NCBI GenBank assembly: GCA_938021675.1
Contig: CALIFY010000028.1
Span: 1-50,571 of the forward strand
Direction: 5' to 3'
Length of the DNA stretch: 50,571 bases
Source: an uncultured Acidimicrobiales bacterium
GTDB taxonomy: Bacteria > Actinomycetota > Acidimicrobiia > Acidimicrobiales > SZUA-35
Both the position numbers and the translations under genes were made by a program. Shown here piece by piece: positions 16,192 through 23,829 of the stretch. The notes under the pieces are model-generated. The model did no database searches and was not told the origin of the DNA. It saw only the letters and a program-made list of their open reading frames with translations. Each line of letters starts with the position of its first letter. Position 1 is the first letter of the stretch.

Positions 16192-17126
16192 AGGTATTCG
16201 GCCATCCACTCTGTGATCCGATCGACCGCAGGGTCGACATACGCCGCCTGGTCATACAAATCGATGTGGTTTGTCGTGTCGAGCCAAAGTAGTTCCTTGG
16301 TTCCGTCGATTCGGTCGAAGGCGTCCTGTGCCCCGGCCGGGGAGCAGAAATCGTCGGTCCGGCCATGAACGATGAGCGTTGGCGTCGGACCGACAAAGTC
16401 GGCCCCGATGGCCAGATCGGTTGTGAGCAGCTCACGGATCGACAGGCGGGTCATCTTGTTTCGCCACCCTTTAGCCGCTGATCGCTCGGTGCCGTAGTAT
16501 TCGTACGGTTCGGCGCCAGGCATCGCTGCATCTTCGCCCTCGGTGACCGACACCGCTTTGATGTAGTCGATCTCGCCGGTTGCCTGTTCGGCCGTCGCCA
16601 GGTCGGCGAAGTCGGCCATCATCTGGCGATATCCATCGGGCCCGATTCCTTCTCGCATCGCCTTGGGGTCGTTGAACGCCGCGGCGACGACGGCCAACGC
16701 CTTGATTCGACGGTCGAACGCCGAGTGTTTGAGGGCGTACCCGCCGCCCATGCACACCCCCACGCAGCCGATCCGGGTTTTGTCCACCGCAGGGTGATTG
16801 GCCAGAAAGCTGGTTGCCGCCGCCAGGTCGGCGAGCTTGCCCGCAGGGTCCTCATGCTGAGGGCGATGCCCGCCGCTGGCGCCGAAGTTGCGGTGATCGA
16901 AGGTCAGGGTCACAAAGCCTCGCCCTGTCAGTTGCTGGGCGTAGTGGCCGACAACCTGTTCCTTGACTCCGGTGAAGGGCCCGGTGAACACGATGGCAGG
17001 GAGCGGACCGCTATCGGTCGATGCCGGGATCCGGAGGTGGCCGGCCAAGCTCAAATCGTCGACCGGAATGGTCACATCTTCGGGTGGACCGACCGGAGCC
17101 GTCGTGGTTGTCGTCTCAATCGTCAT
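16188..17126 (-). CDS. alpha/beta hydrolase, dienelactone-hydrolase-like with Cys nucleophile
   Basis: 312 residues. The nucleophile elbow is GVCMGG, with Cys where most hydrolases have Ser, as in dienelactone hydrolases (GxCxGG). The oxyanion region TGPFTGVKEQ, the acid HGRTDDF and the late His in DTTNHIDLYD complete the pattern. Similar proteins (also annotated as X-Pro peptidase S15-like) act on small esters or lactones; the substrate is unknown. It is translationally coupled to the HxlR regulator downstream, a common pairing in stress or xenobiotic response. Confidence 0.82.
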   Translation of the reverse strand: MTIETTTTTAPVGPPEDVTIPVDDLSLAGHLRIPASTDSGPLPAIVFTGPFTGVKEQVVGHYAQQLTGRGFVTLTFDHRNFGASGGHRPQHEDPAGKLADLAAATSFLANHPAVDKTRIGCVGVCMGGGYALKHSAFDRRIKALAVVAAAFNDPKAMREGIGPDGYRQMMADFADLATAEQATGEIDYIKAVSVTEGEDAAMPGAEPYEYYGTERSAAKGWRNKMTRLSIRELLTTDLAIGADFVGPTPTLIVHGRTDDFCSPAGAQDAFDRIDGTKELLWLDTTNHIDLYDQAAYVDPAVDRITEWMAEYL

Positions 17127-17242
17127 GTTGCGTCTTCTCTCTGTCTATTTTCCAAATGTTCGATTTGGCTGGTCGATCGGTCTGGTCGAGATGAATGGCT
17201 AGTGGTTTCAGGAAAGCACAAACAGGTCGTCATAACCAGTAC

Positions 17243-17256
17243 GCACCTTTCAGTGC
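17243..17256. promoter_or_regulatory. possible operator upstream of the hydrolase-hxlR operon
   Basis: GCACCTTTCAGTGC has complementary GCAC/GTGC ends. It lies directly downstream of a TTGATA (-35-like) on the minus strand and before a TGGTTAT, about where a repressor would bind. Short arms make this weak. Confidence 0.25.
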
Positions 17257-17306
17257 CTATCAAGATCTCGATCGATGAGCGGCCGGGGCGGGTTGTGCCC
17301 AGCCGG

Positions 17307-17312
17307 TAACCT
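17307..17312 (+). promoter_or_regulatory. -10 box of mrp
   Basis: TAACCT, 6 bases before ATG 17319. Confidence 0.55.
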
Positions 17313-17318
17313 GGGGGT

Positions 17319-18530
17319 ATGTCTGAGATCGTCAACGACCGGCCGACCGAAGACGACATCATGGCCGTGCTCCGTGGCGTCATCGATCCAGAACTCGGCA
17401 GCAACATCGTCGAACTTGGCATGGCAAAAGGGGCCAAGGTTGATGACACCGGCGCGGTGACGGTCAAAATCGCCCTCACCACCTCCGGTTGCCCGTTGCG
17501 AGCCCAGATTCAGAAAGACACGCTGGGACGGATTTCCTCGATGCCTGGCGTTACCTCGGCCTCGATCGATTGGACCGAGCTGACCGCCGAAGAGAAATCG
17601 GCGACCATGAACACCGCCAGGAAAAACGCCGCCGACCGAGCACAGGACACCGCCATCCCGGCCACGGCCAAAGTGTTGGCCATCGCATCGGGCAAAGGAG
17701 GGGTCGGGAAGTCGTCGGTCACCGCGAACTTGGCGACCGCCCTCGCGATCCGCGGCCTGAACGTCGGAGTAATCGACGCCGACATCTGGGGATTTTCTAT
17801 CCCTCGGATGCTCGGAATCGAGGGTCGACTGGAGGCCCTAAAGACCGATGACGGAAGCCGCCCAACCATCACACCTCACTCGGCGACGGTCGGTGAGGGG
17901 CGGCTCGATGTCGTGTCGATGGGATTTCTTGTCGAAGACGAAGAGGCGGCGTTGCTATGGCGAGGGTTGATGCTGAACCGTGCCGTCCAGCACTTCTTGG
18001 AAGACGTCGCTTGGTCCGATGATCTCGACTACGTACTGATCGACATGCCGCCGGGCACCGGTGACGTCGCCATGGGACTGGCCAGAATGATTCCCAGGGC
18101 CGAACTCATCATCGTGACCACCCCAGCGACCGCCGCCCAAAAGGTAGCGGCCAGGGCGGTGTCGATGGCCCGAAAGTCGTTCCTCCGAGTGGCCGGTGTC
18201 ATCGAGAACATGTCCATGTTCGTCGCCCCCGATGGGTCGGAACACGCCCTATTTGGCTCCGGAGGAGGAGAGGCGTTAGCTTCCGAGGCCGGTGTTCCGC
18301 TCATCGCCTCCATCCCAATCGAGCCTGCGGTAGCCGCCGGAGGCGATATTGGCCGCCCGGTGGTCCTGAGCGACGGGCCGGCCAACCCGGCGAGCGAAGC
18401 GTTCACCGCAGCCGCCGAACGTATCGTCTCGGATATTGCACCCCCGGTCGAAATGGCCGGTTGCACGGCTCGCATGCTCGACCTCATGGATGATGCACTC
18501 GCCGATTTCGACGCCGCCGACAACGGGTAA
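17319..18530 (+). CDS. mrp: Mrp/ApbC-type iron-sulfur carrier ATPase
   Basis: 403 residues. An N-terminal MIP18/DUF59 domain (about 10-85, with Cys58 in TTSGCPL) is followed by a P-loop ATPase with deviant Walker A GKGGVGKS (125-132), DADIWGFS, DMPPGTGDV and FGSGGGE. Family members hold and transfer Fe-S clusters. The CxxC pair that usually precedes FGSGGGE is absent (VAPDGSEHALFG), so cluster binding may depend on other residues. The ATG has TAACCT 6 bases upstream and no ribosome site. Confidence 0.9.
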   Translation: MSEIVNDRPTEDDIMAVLRGVIDPELGSNIVELGMAKGAKVDDTGAVTVKIALTTSGCPLRAQIQKDTLGRISSMPGVTSASIDWTELTAEEKSATMNTARKNAADRAQDTAIPATAKVLAIASGKGGVGKSSVTANLATALAIRGLNVGVIDADIWGFSIPRMLGIEGRLEALKTDDGSRPTITPHSATVGEGRLDVVSMGFLVEDEEAALLWRGLMLNRAVQHFLEDVAWSDDLDYVLIDMPPGTGDVAMGLARMIPRAELIIVTTPATAAQKVAARAVSMARKSFLRVAGVIENMSMFVAPDGSEHALFGSGGGEALASEAGVPLIASIPIEPAVAAGGDIGRPVVLSDGPANPASEAFTAAAERIVSDIAPPVEMAGCTARMLDLMDDALADFDAADNG

Positions 18531-18553
18531 GTCACCCGACCCACACCATGGGG

Positions 18554-19702
18554 TCAGGGGCTCCCCATCCGGTTCGCCTTCGGCGGACGAGGCTCGGCGA
18601 CGGCTCGGACAACAAACACGACGCTGGCCGCGGCCACCATGATGGAGCCGCCGACAAGACCCAATTCGGTGGTTCCCAACCGATCGAGCACAAGCCCGCC
18701 GAGCAGCGGGCCGACAACTCGCCCGCCCGCCATCACCGCCTGGGCGTCGCCGGCCCGATCACCGGGGTGGGCCGACCGTTCGGCCAGGACGGTAAACGCC
18801 GCCGGTGTCGCCATCCAGAAAAAGAATCCCCAAAGCACAACCGCGGCCCCGAACACCATCGGAGAGGTGGCCGTCGCCAGCACGACGGCACAAATTCCGG
18901 TGGCCGCGATCCACGGACCAGGCCAACCTCTGGACCACGGCCATCGTGTCGCTGGGATACTGGCAATGGCGTTTCCGCTGAACAGCATGCCGATCACACC
19001 AATCGACAGCCCTGTACGTTCTGTGCCCAACACCACCGCATGGGAAAATACGGCCGATCCGCCCAGGGTGAACAGGCCGAGCGCTATCAGGATGACCGCT
19101 GCCGCCGGTACCGGGCGGGTCCGTCGCCGATCGGTCGGCATCGCATCGGTGCCGTTTATGGTGGCATCCCGGTTGCGGAGCAGCGGGATCACGGCGCACA
19201 CGCCGAGCAGTCCGAAGAGGCCGGCCGCCCCGCTCGATCCACCGACAACGGCGATCAGCGGTCCGGCGAACACGCCGGTCAGCGGCCCCATTACGGCAAT
19301 ATCCGCCATGCCTCGTTTCTCGCCGAACACGCGCACCCAGGCCAGCCACGTCAATACCCCGAGCGCGACACCACTGACCAAACGCAGCGCTACCAGCGCC
19401 GCGAACGGCGGCAATAGCGCCGACCCCAGGTTGGCGACCATGGCGGCGACGAGCGCGGCGACAAAGAATCGGCGTCTGGGGCGGAGCCACCGGCCGGCAC
19501 CCCAGGAGCCGACCATGAAACCAGACAGCTGCGACGCACCGATCAGGGCCGCCGTGGACCGCCCCAAACGGTAGTGATCCGAGACGAGATCGAGCAGGAA
19601 CGGTGTGGCGCTGAGCACCACCGCGCTGAAGCCGGATGCCAGAAGCACCCCGACTGGAACCGATGGGCGGACGAGAGCGGTAAGCCGTACCGGTACCTGC
19701 AT
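18554..19702 (-). CDS. MFS transporter
   Basis: 382 residues, almost wholly hydrophobic, with about 12 membrane helices and MFS-like loops such as GSWGAGRWLRPRRR after the second helix. It is slightly short for the family but complete. Substrate unknown. It is convergent with mrp, with only 23 bases between their ends. A TAGAGT box lies 9 bases upstream of ATG 19702. Confidence 0.82.
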   Translation of the reverse strand: MQVPVRLTALVRPSVPVGVLLASGFSAVVLSATPFLLDLVSDHYRLGRSTAALIGASQLSGFMVGSWGAGRWLRPRRRFFVAALVAAMVANLGSALLPPFAALVALRLVSGVALGVLTWLAWVRVFGEKRGMADIAVMGPLTGVFAGPLIAVVGGSSGAAGLFGLLGVCAVIPLLRNRDATINGTDAMPTDRRRTRPVPAAAVILIALGLFTLGGSAVFSHAVVLGTERTGLSIGVIGMLFSGNAIASIPATRWPWSRGWPGPWIAATGICAVVLATATSPMVFGAAVVLWGFFFWMATPAAFTVLAERSAHPGDRAGDAQAVMAGGRVVGPLLGGLVLDRLGTTELGLVGGSIMVAAASVVFVVRAVAEPRPPKANRMGSP

Positions 19703-19819
19703 GACGCACCGACTCTACGACCTCAGCCGTTCGTTACTTCCGCCGGGTGACCGTTGGCTATGCGGGAATGAATCGTCCGGTAGGAAGGAGGTCGGAACCG
19801 CACCGACCAGTGAATCGAT

Positions 19820-20566
19820 CTAGCTCAAGGGTGAGGGGTCGGTCGACGGTTGCTCAGCCCGGTTGATCGACACCGTTTCATTCAGCAAACGAGACGACGG
19901 CACCAACACGACTTGACCGCTGGTGGCGGAAACCTCAATCGCTGTTGGATGTACCGCTTTGACCATCCCCGTCACGCCGGGGAGGTGAATGGTGTCTCCT
20001 TGGTTGATCAATCGCTTGACCGCCCGAGTCGATGCCACTTCGCGAGCGACGTTGTGGCCCCCGAGCCCGACCAACAAGGTCAGGCTGGCTGCCACCCCGA
20101 AGAAAATGGCTGCCACCCCAAGGTTGACGACTGCGGTGTCGATCCCCAGCTGGCTTACGGCCAACAGAACGGCAAGTGCCACGATGGTGGCCTTCACCGC
20201 GGCCATGACCTGACGCTGGACATGGGTTGGCATCCGCGACATCGCCCCGGCCAATGCGGCGGCCGCGAACGACGACAACACGTTGGCGGCGATGATAATG
20301 ATCGCTGCCGTCATCAGTTTGGGAATGAATGCCACCGCGTCGGTGCGGAGCTGATCGATCGCTGCGGGCTGGAGAATCCCAAGACCGACGACCAGGCCGC
20401 CGACAATGCCGATAGCCAAAGCCAGACTGGCCAGCGGCTTAGCCGCTTGTTGGATCGGCTCTGGTCGACTGGGCGCCCCGACGAGGCTATGGACTAGTCG
20501 AGAGGCAACAAGGCCGATGACCAGGCCGCAAACCACGGCGATTACGACGATCATCCAATCACTCAT
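19820..20566 (-). CDS. small-conductance mechanosensitive channel-like protein
   Basis: 248 residues. Four hydrophobic segments (about 5-22, 45-65, 85-110, 125-170), the last being a glycine/alanine-rich pore-type helix (LGVAAIFFGVAASLTLLVGLGG), lead into a short beta domain (IHLPGVTGMVKAVHPTAIEV) as in MscS, but the large C-terminal cage is missing. ATG 20566 is used, with GGAGG 9 bases upstream; the gene overlaps the anti-sigma gene by 8 bases, so it belongs to the sigma/anti-sigma operon. Confidence 0.75.
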   Translation of the reverse strand: MSDWMIVVIAVVCGLVIGLVASRLVHSLVGAPSRPEPIQQAAKPLASLALAIGIVGGLVVGLGILQPAAIDQLRTDAVAFIPKLMTAAIIIIAANVLSSFAAAALAGAMSRMPTHVQRQVMAAVKATIVALAVLLAVSQLGIDTAVVNLGVAAIFFGVAASLTLLVGLGGHNVAREVASTRAVKRLINQGDTIHLPGVTGMVKAVHPTAIEVSATSGQVVLVPSSRLLNETVSINRAEQPSTDPSPLS

Positions 20567-20909
20567 CTGGCGGTTCCTCCGTGAGCAGTAGACGCGACGT
20601 TTCGAGACCGGCGCCGAACAGGTCGGAGACGACATCGAACACTACCCGTGAATCGAGTCTTGCAGTCACTTTGCGCTCTAGTCGGTCCGAAAGTCCTGTA
20701 GGGGGAGCGAGTACAGCAGCTAGCGCATCGCCAATCGCCAAGTCGCCGGTGGCGTCGAGATCTTCCAGGGTAGCTGCGCATTGACGACAAGATGCAAGGT
20801 GGGCGTCGAGCTCGGCACCTTCCTGTGGTGGCGTGTCTCCGGCCAGCCATGCTTGGAGCGCCCGTCGCTTCGGGTGCCGGTTGAAGAGCTGGGCGAGATT
20901 CCGACTCAT
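20559..20909 (-). CDS. zinc-finger anti-sigma factor
   Basis: About 116 residues. The N-terminal half carries the anti-sigma zinc motif HLASCRQC, with an upstream His, and lies directly downstream of an ECF sigma gene. The start ATG 20909 overlaps the sigma stop as ATGA; a GTG two codons earlier is an alternative. There is no membrane helix in this protein, so it is a soluble anti-sigma; the co-transcribed channel-like protein could supply a membrane input. Confidence 0.85.
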   Translation of the reverse strand: MSRNLAQLFNRHPKRRALQAWLAGDTPPQEGAELDAHLASCRQCAATLEDLDATGDLAIGDALAAVLAPPTGLSDRLERKVTARLDSRVVFDVVSDLFGAGLETSRLLLTEEPPDE

Positions 20910-21562
20910 GTCCACTCCCTGAGCGCCGAGCCGAGTTTTCGCCTGGCCCGCAACAGGCGTGTCTTGACCGTCGGCATCGGCACATCGAGAACCTCAGCGA
21001 TCTCGTCGTAGGCCAATCCCTCCAATTCTCTGAGAACGACGATGCTGCGGGAGAGTTCGTCGAGAGTGTCGAGGGCATCGACGAACTCGTCCATGACCAC
21101 ACCGCTCTGGACCCGGGATTCGACCGAGCGTTCCGGCCTCGTTTCCGGTTCTGGGATGTCGTGAGGGTCGATAACGACCGCCCGCCTGGTTCGGAGCACC
21201 GAGATGGCGGTGTTATGGGTGATTCGGAGCACCCAGCTTCGTATCGATGAATCGCCACGAAACGTCGGGAGGGCCAGCCACGCCTTTACCAGCGTCTCTT
21301 GGGCCACATCTTCGGCCAAGGCACGATCACGAACGACCGAAAGCGCTAGTCGATAGATGGCGTCGCCGTGCTCGACGACCAGTTTGTGGAGCTCTTCAGG
21401 GTTTTCCGCCCCTTCGTCGGGCTGGGCGGAGCGTCGGGAGAGGGGTCTGCCAGCCCCCGGATGAACAGCCCAACGCCGAATCAGATCACCGAACCTCAGC
21501 CGCATGGGGCTAATGGTGATCATTGGCGTTGCATGTGGTGATGGAAGCGATGCTTGTCGCAC
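20906..21562 (-). CDS. ECF-type sigma-70 factor
   Basis: 218 residues. Region 2 (HGDAIYRLALSVVRDRALAEDVAQ), then STIR-type FRGDSSIRSWVLRITHN, a linker, and region 4 (LDELSRSIVVLRELEGLAY, then DVPMPTVKTRLLRARR). ECF factors direct polymerase to stress or envelope genes. The first 25 residues are not sigma-like and the true start may be ATG 21505. It is coupled by ATGA to its anti-sigma factor. Confidence 0.9.
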   Translation of the reverse strand: MRQASLPSPHATPMITISPMRLRFGDLIRRWAVHPGAGRPLSRRSAQPDEGAENPEELHKLVVEHGDAIYRLALSVVRDRALAEDVAQETLVKAWLALPTFRGDSSIRSWVLRITHNTAISVLRTRRAVVIDPHDIPEPETRPERSVESRVQSGVVMDEFVDALDTLDELSRSIVVLRELEGLAYDEIAEVLDVPMPTVKTRLLRARRKLGSALREWT

Positions 21563-21718
21563 ATACCTGTCCTAGACGCTACAGGTTGCGGTCCTGTCGC
21601 GAAATTCATGAACAAAAACCCCCGGCCGACAGAAAGCTCGACCGGTTCGCAGAAATCCGCGACCAAATGGGGGACAATGTCGTCCGTTCAGCCAACGGCT
21701 CTCCAGCAAGGAGTATCA

Positions 21719-22456
21719 ATGTTTGCACAAGATACAGGAATCGACGTGGTCGACTCCTTAGGTGATGGAATCACCGACTTCTTTACTAGTTTTTTCGGGT
21801 TCCTCCCGAATCTGATCGGCTTCTTGGCCATCCTGTTAATCGGGTGGTTCGTTGCACGGTTCCTATCTCGCATCATCGGGCGGGTGTTTCGGGCCATCAA
21901 CCTGGACCACTACCTCGATCAGGCTGGACTCGGCGGACCGTTGGAGCGTGCCGGTTACAAAGACAGTGGCCGATTCGTCGCCAAGGTCTTCTATTACCTG
22001 ATCATGCTGCTCGTGCTCAAGCTCGCCTTCGGCGCCCTTGACATCGATGCGCTCAATGAGCCGTTCGATCAGCTGATCGCCTGGATTCCAAAGGCGCTCG
22101 TCGCTCTGGTACTCATCGTCGTTGGCGGCATCGTCGCAAACGTGGTGCGGGACCTCGTCGGCGGTATCACCGCTGGGCAGTCCTACAGCGCTCTGGTCAC
22201 CAACGTGGCCGGCATCGCCGTCTGGTTGATCTTCGGCCTCGCCGCACTCGATCAGGCCCAGATCGCCGCCGACCTCGTCGACAGCCTCACCACGGCAATC
22301 CTCGGCAGCCTCAGCCTCATCCTCATCATCAAGTTTGGTGTCGGTGGCATCTGGGCCGCTCGTGACCGGTTCTGGCCAGGATTCTACGATTCCGTCTCGG
22401 CCCAAACCGGTAGCCAGGGAAGGCAAGCTCCGTCCCCTCGTCCGCCGCAGCAATAA
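21719..22456 (+). CDS. TM-helix repeat (CmpX-like) mechanosensitive-type membrane protein
   Basis: 245 residues. It has at least four membrane segments, with repeated TM_helix-type units such as GFLPNLIGFLAILLIGWFVA and IPKALVALVLIVVGGIVANV, found in conserved channel-related proteins (CmpX, MscS relatives). The tail is Pro/Gln/Arg-rich. ATG 21719 is preferred: AAGGAG lies 5-6 bases upstream. It is divergent from the sigma/anti-sigma/channel operon, so it may be a target of that sigma factor. Function in osmotic or envelope stress is inference. Confidence 0.8.
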   Translation: MFAQDTGIDVVDSLGDGITDFFTSFFGFLPNLIGFLAILLIGWFVARFLSRIIGRVFRAINLDHYLDQAGLGGPLERAGYKDSGRFVAKVFYYLIMLLVLKLAFGALDIDALNEPFDQLIAWIPKALVALVLIVVGGIVANVVRDLVGGITAGQSYSALVTNVAGIAVWLIFGLAALDQAQIAADLVDSLTTAILGSLSLILIIKFGVGGIWAARDRFWPGFYDSVSAQTGSQGRQAPSPRPPQQ

Positions 22457-22464
22457 CGCAGGCG

Positions 22465-22573
22465 ACGAATGCCCCTCGGGTCCGACTTGTTCGGACCCGA
22501 GTATGCGGGTGGGCTCGCAGGGCGATTCGGGCCCACCCGCTCTGTCTTGCGGATGCCGCTCAGCGGCATTCGT
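22465..22573. other. highly structured intergenic block, nested hairpins
   Basis: Three hairpins in a row: CTCGGGTCCGA/TCGGACCCGAG (22475-22501, 11 pairs, 5-base loop), GCGGGTGGGC/GCCCACCCGC (22505-22540, 10 pairs) and ATGCCGC/GCGGCAT (22553-22569, 3-base loop). An outer stem ACGAATGCC (22465-22473) / GGCATTCGT (22565-22573) encloses all three and competes with the third. It sits between the ends of two convergent genes. The first hairpin could be a terminator, but the nested arrangement is more than that needs. Confidence 0.65.
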
Positions 22574-22725
22574 TTCATAAACCGGTCACACCCGAGGATT
22601 GGCTCCCGCCGGTCTTCGAGTGCCGAGTTTGAGGGGTTGGGCGATGCTCCTCGAACGCGGTGAGAACGAGCGGTCGATTCCCGTGATGTCTTTGCGAGAA
22701 TCGATCGTTCGTTCTTTGGTTTTGG

Positions 22726-23763
22726 CTAGACGGTTGTGAGGGCCTGTAGCGCCGCGTCGAGCTCGGCCCGATCGAACACGTTGTCGATTCGATCGACGAT
22801 GACGCCATCGGCATCGACGAGAAAGAGCGACGGTTCGAACCTCAGCCCGAGCTGTTCGACCGCCGGCGCCAGGCGAATGCGGGGATCGTTGAAGTTGCCG
22901 TCGACCTCGTTGGGGTTGGCGTAGAACTCGAGATGAACGAATCCGACGTCCGGCGCAGCGGCTGATGCATCGATCAACGTTTCTAGGACCGGCCCGCAGT
23001 AGGCGGTTTGACAGAACGCCGGGGTGGCGACGAGCACCGCCATCGGCTGTCGGTCATCGAGGATTTGGGCAACGCTCAACTCGTGGAACGGACAAGGCTC
23101 GAACCGGCTACACAACAGATCGACGCCGGTCGGATCGTCTACGGTCGGGGTGACCATCGTCGGAAAGGTGTAGTCGACCAATGGGACTCCGACCTGTGAA
23201 GGATCGAAGGCTTGGATGGCGAGGGTGGCCGACGCCGATCGGCCGTCGCCGTCCGGTGGCGCCGTGATATCGAGGTCGTAGATGCCGGCGTCGGGCAACG
23301 TGGTCCGCAGCGGGTAGTAGCGCAATAGATTGGCGTGCTGATGGTCTTCGGCGGCATCTTCGCCGTGATCATGGTCAACGACGTGGCCGGGAACCGACAG
23401 ACGCTCGATCAGTTCGTCCCCCCGGCGAACGGCGACCTCGATCGGGGCGTCGTCTGCCGCGGTCTTGTCGTCATCGTCCACACGGTTGTCGGCCGCCACC
23501 AGGGCCAGCGGGATCCGCTGAGTTCGACCGGCGACGAGCACGTGGTCGCCGGAAAAGAGCGGAACGGCCGTTGTGACGATGTCGTCTCCGCCACCGCAGG
23601 CGGCCACCACGCTGGTCAAAGAACCACCGGCCGGGATCAACAACCGAGCCACGGAGGTGCGGGCGGCGATAGCGGGGGACAGCGCGAGGCATCGTGACAA
23701 GAAGGCTCGCCGACTGTGCCCGACAGGATCCACCCCGTCGATCCCTGGTGTGCCGTGCTTCAT
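22726..23763 (-). CDS. Tat-type lipoprotein with thioredoxin-like domain
   Basis: About 345 residues. The N-terminus has a twin-Arg motif (SRRAFLS), a long hydrophobic stretch and a lipobox VAAC followed by GGGDD, so it is probably exported folded and lipid-anchored. Residues about 60-190 are a beta-rich region with a His/Asp-rich loop (VVDHDHGEDAAEDHQH) that may bind metal. The C-terminal third is thioredoxin-like with the unusual spacing AFCQTAYCGPVLE (C-x4-C) and ends FLVDADGVIVDRI. The start is ATG 23763 or the TTG before it, where TACCGT stands 6 bases upstream; ATG 23793 is a longer option. It is divergent from a 2Fe-2S oxidoreductase gene. Confidence 0.75.
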   Translation of the reverse strand: MKHGTPGIDGVDPVGHSRRAFLSRCLALSPAIAARTSVARLLIPAGGSLTSVVAACGGGDDIVTTAVPLFSGDHVLVAGRTQRIPLALVAADNRVDDDDKTAADDAPIEVAVRRGDELIERLSVPGHVVDHDHGEDAAEDHQHANLLRYYPLRTTLPDAGIYDLDITAPPDGDGRSASATLAIQAFDPSQVGVPLVDYTFPTMVTPTVDDPTGVDLLCSRFEPCPFHELSVAQILDDRQPMAVLVATPAFCQTAYCGPVLETLIDASAAAPDVGFVHLEFYANPNEVDGNFNDPRIRLAPAVEQLGLRFEPSLFLVDADGVIVDRIDNVFDRAELDAALQALTTV

Positions 23764-23829
23764 CAACGACTCACGGTATCCCTCACCGCCCATACCTCTG
23801 CCAACCCACGGGGTCGATATCCTGCCGGT

